Made by a program: the position numbers and the translations under genes | The notes under the pieces: model-generated | Databases searched by the model: none | The model's input: the letters and a program-made list of their open reading frames with translations, nothing else | What the model was told of the DNA's origin: nothing | Origin: an uncultured Clostridia bacterium | GTDB lineage: Bacteria; Bacillota; Clostridia; TANB77; CAG-508 | DNA length: 37,679 bases | Direction of reading: 5' to 3' | Assembly: GCA_934121885.1 (NCBI GenBank) | Contig: CAKOVH010000013.1 | Location: forward strand, 1 to 37,679 | Part shown: positions 37,348-37,679 of the stretch, in pieces | Layout of the letters: each line of letters opens with the position of its first letter | Numbering within the stretch: position 1 is the stretch's first letter

Positions 37348-37679
37348 TTAAATAAAAGTATCCATTTAAATATTATACTAAAAGAAAAAGTTACAGATGT
37401 AAGTTTAAATTGTAATACAATATTAGAAAGAGATTTATATGACGATAAACTAGGAATACTAGATATTAGAGCAAAAGTAGATAATGCAGTAGATGTAAAT
37501 ATTGAAATGCAATTAGTAGATGAGAAAAATATAGAAAAAAGAATAATATTTTATTTAAGTAAAATGTATACACAAAACTTAAAGAAGTCTCATAATTATT
37601 CGGAACTAAATAAATGTATATCGATATTGTTCATAGATTTTGAATTAGAAAAGTTAAAAGAAATACCAAAATACCTTAC
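37348..37679 (+). pseudogene. N-terminally truncated Rpn/PD-(D/E)XK nuclease-family transposase remnant (runs off the window)
   Basis: A plus-strand frame opens after a stop at 37345 and runs to the window end. It reads HLNIILKEKVTDVSLNCNTI, then LERDLYDDKLGILDIRAKVD, NIEMQLVDEKNIEKR and KCISILFIDFELEKLKEIP. These are the hallmarks of Rpn-type recombination-promoting nucleases: D in LDIRA and E-x-Q in NIEMQ, the PD-(D/E)XK core. Family members carry about 40-50 residues before ILKEKVTDV; here that part is gone and there is no ribosome site or plausible start. The likely state is a 5'-truncated copy, moved in by transposition and degraded, about 130 bp from asd. The 3' part cannot be judged. 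Confidence 0.75.

Overview
The window is very AT-rich chromosomal DNA, densely packed with genes, with AGA/AAA-biased codons and strong Shine-Dalgarno sites (AAGGAGG type). It looks like a spore-forming member of the Clostridia. The best evidence is a late sporulation block (spoIIID, yabG, veg, a SipL-like SPOCS/LysM protein and yunB) together with sepF, divIVA, disA and a MutL that carries the endonuclease motif. Three traits are unusual for a textbook Clostridium: an alanyl-tRNA synthetase that ends after the editing domain, an L27 without the cleavable N-terminal extension (and no prp gene between rplU and rpmA), and no mutS or hfq beside mutL-miaA. These suggest an uncultured gut-type lineage, but I cannot place it more precisely.

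Layout. 1-1301: the tail of a GyrI-like regulator domain and a putative LCMT-type methyltransferase behind a long perfect palindrome. 1329-2343 (minus): rpsI and rplM with leader and promoter, divergent from alaS. 2454-5428: alaS, a HIT protein and a sortase. 5444-5705: a tRNA-His/tRNA-Gln unit. 5820-6285: three mini-genes, one basic 46-residue protein and two tandem Cys-rich 38-residue proteins. 6465-12547: mutL, a membrane protein, miaA, a HlyD-like adaptor, sepF and divIVA. 12746-17860: rsmD, a coiled-coil protein, ftsK/spoIIIE and an unknown coiled-coil protein. 17881-24817: a beta-CASP nuclease, a GH15 enzyme, radA, disA and a membrane-anchored cyclophilin. 24934-30153: an MFS carrier and the sporulation block. 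30252-32813: an accessory module whose transglutaminase-like gene is interrupted by an in-frame TAA. 32834-33705: rplU-rpmA with a leader. 33735-37216 (minus): the diaminopimelate genes asd, dapA and dapB with an HD-domain gene between dapA and dapB. 37348-end: an N-terminally truncated Rpn-type nuclease/transposase remnant.

How the genes work together. Division and envelope functions (sepF, divIVA, ftsK, the HlyD-like adaptor, sortase) sit among tRNA and rRNA maturation (miaA, rsmD) and genome maintenance (mutL, radA, disA). Asd, DapA and DapB make the diaminopimelate precursor used for peptidoglycan; the DapA product is also the precursor of the spore compound dipicolinate. Three intergenic regions (before sepF, rsmD and veg) hold TGTWAH-like hexamers repeated every 11 bp, the arrangement known for WalR, the cell-wall response regulator. 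This hints that division and envelope genes here may share a regulator. Terminators are compact: several overlap stop codons or the -35 box of the next promoter.
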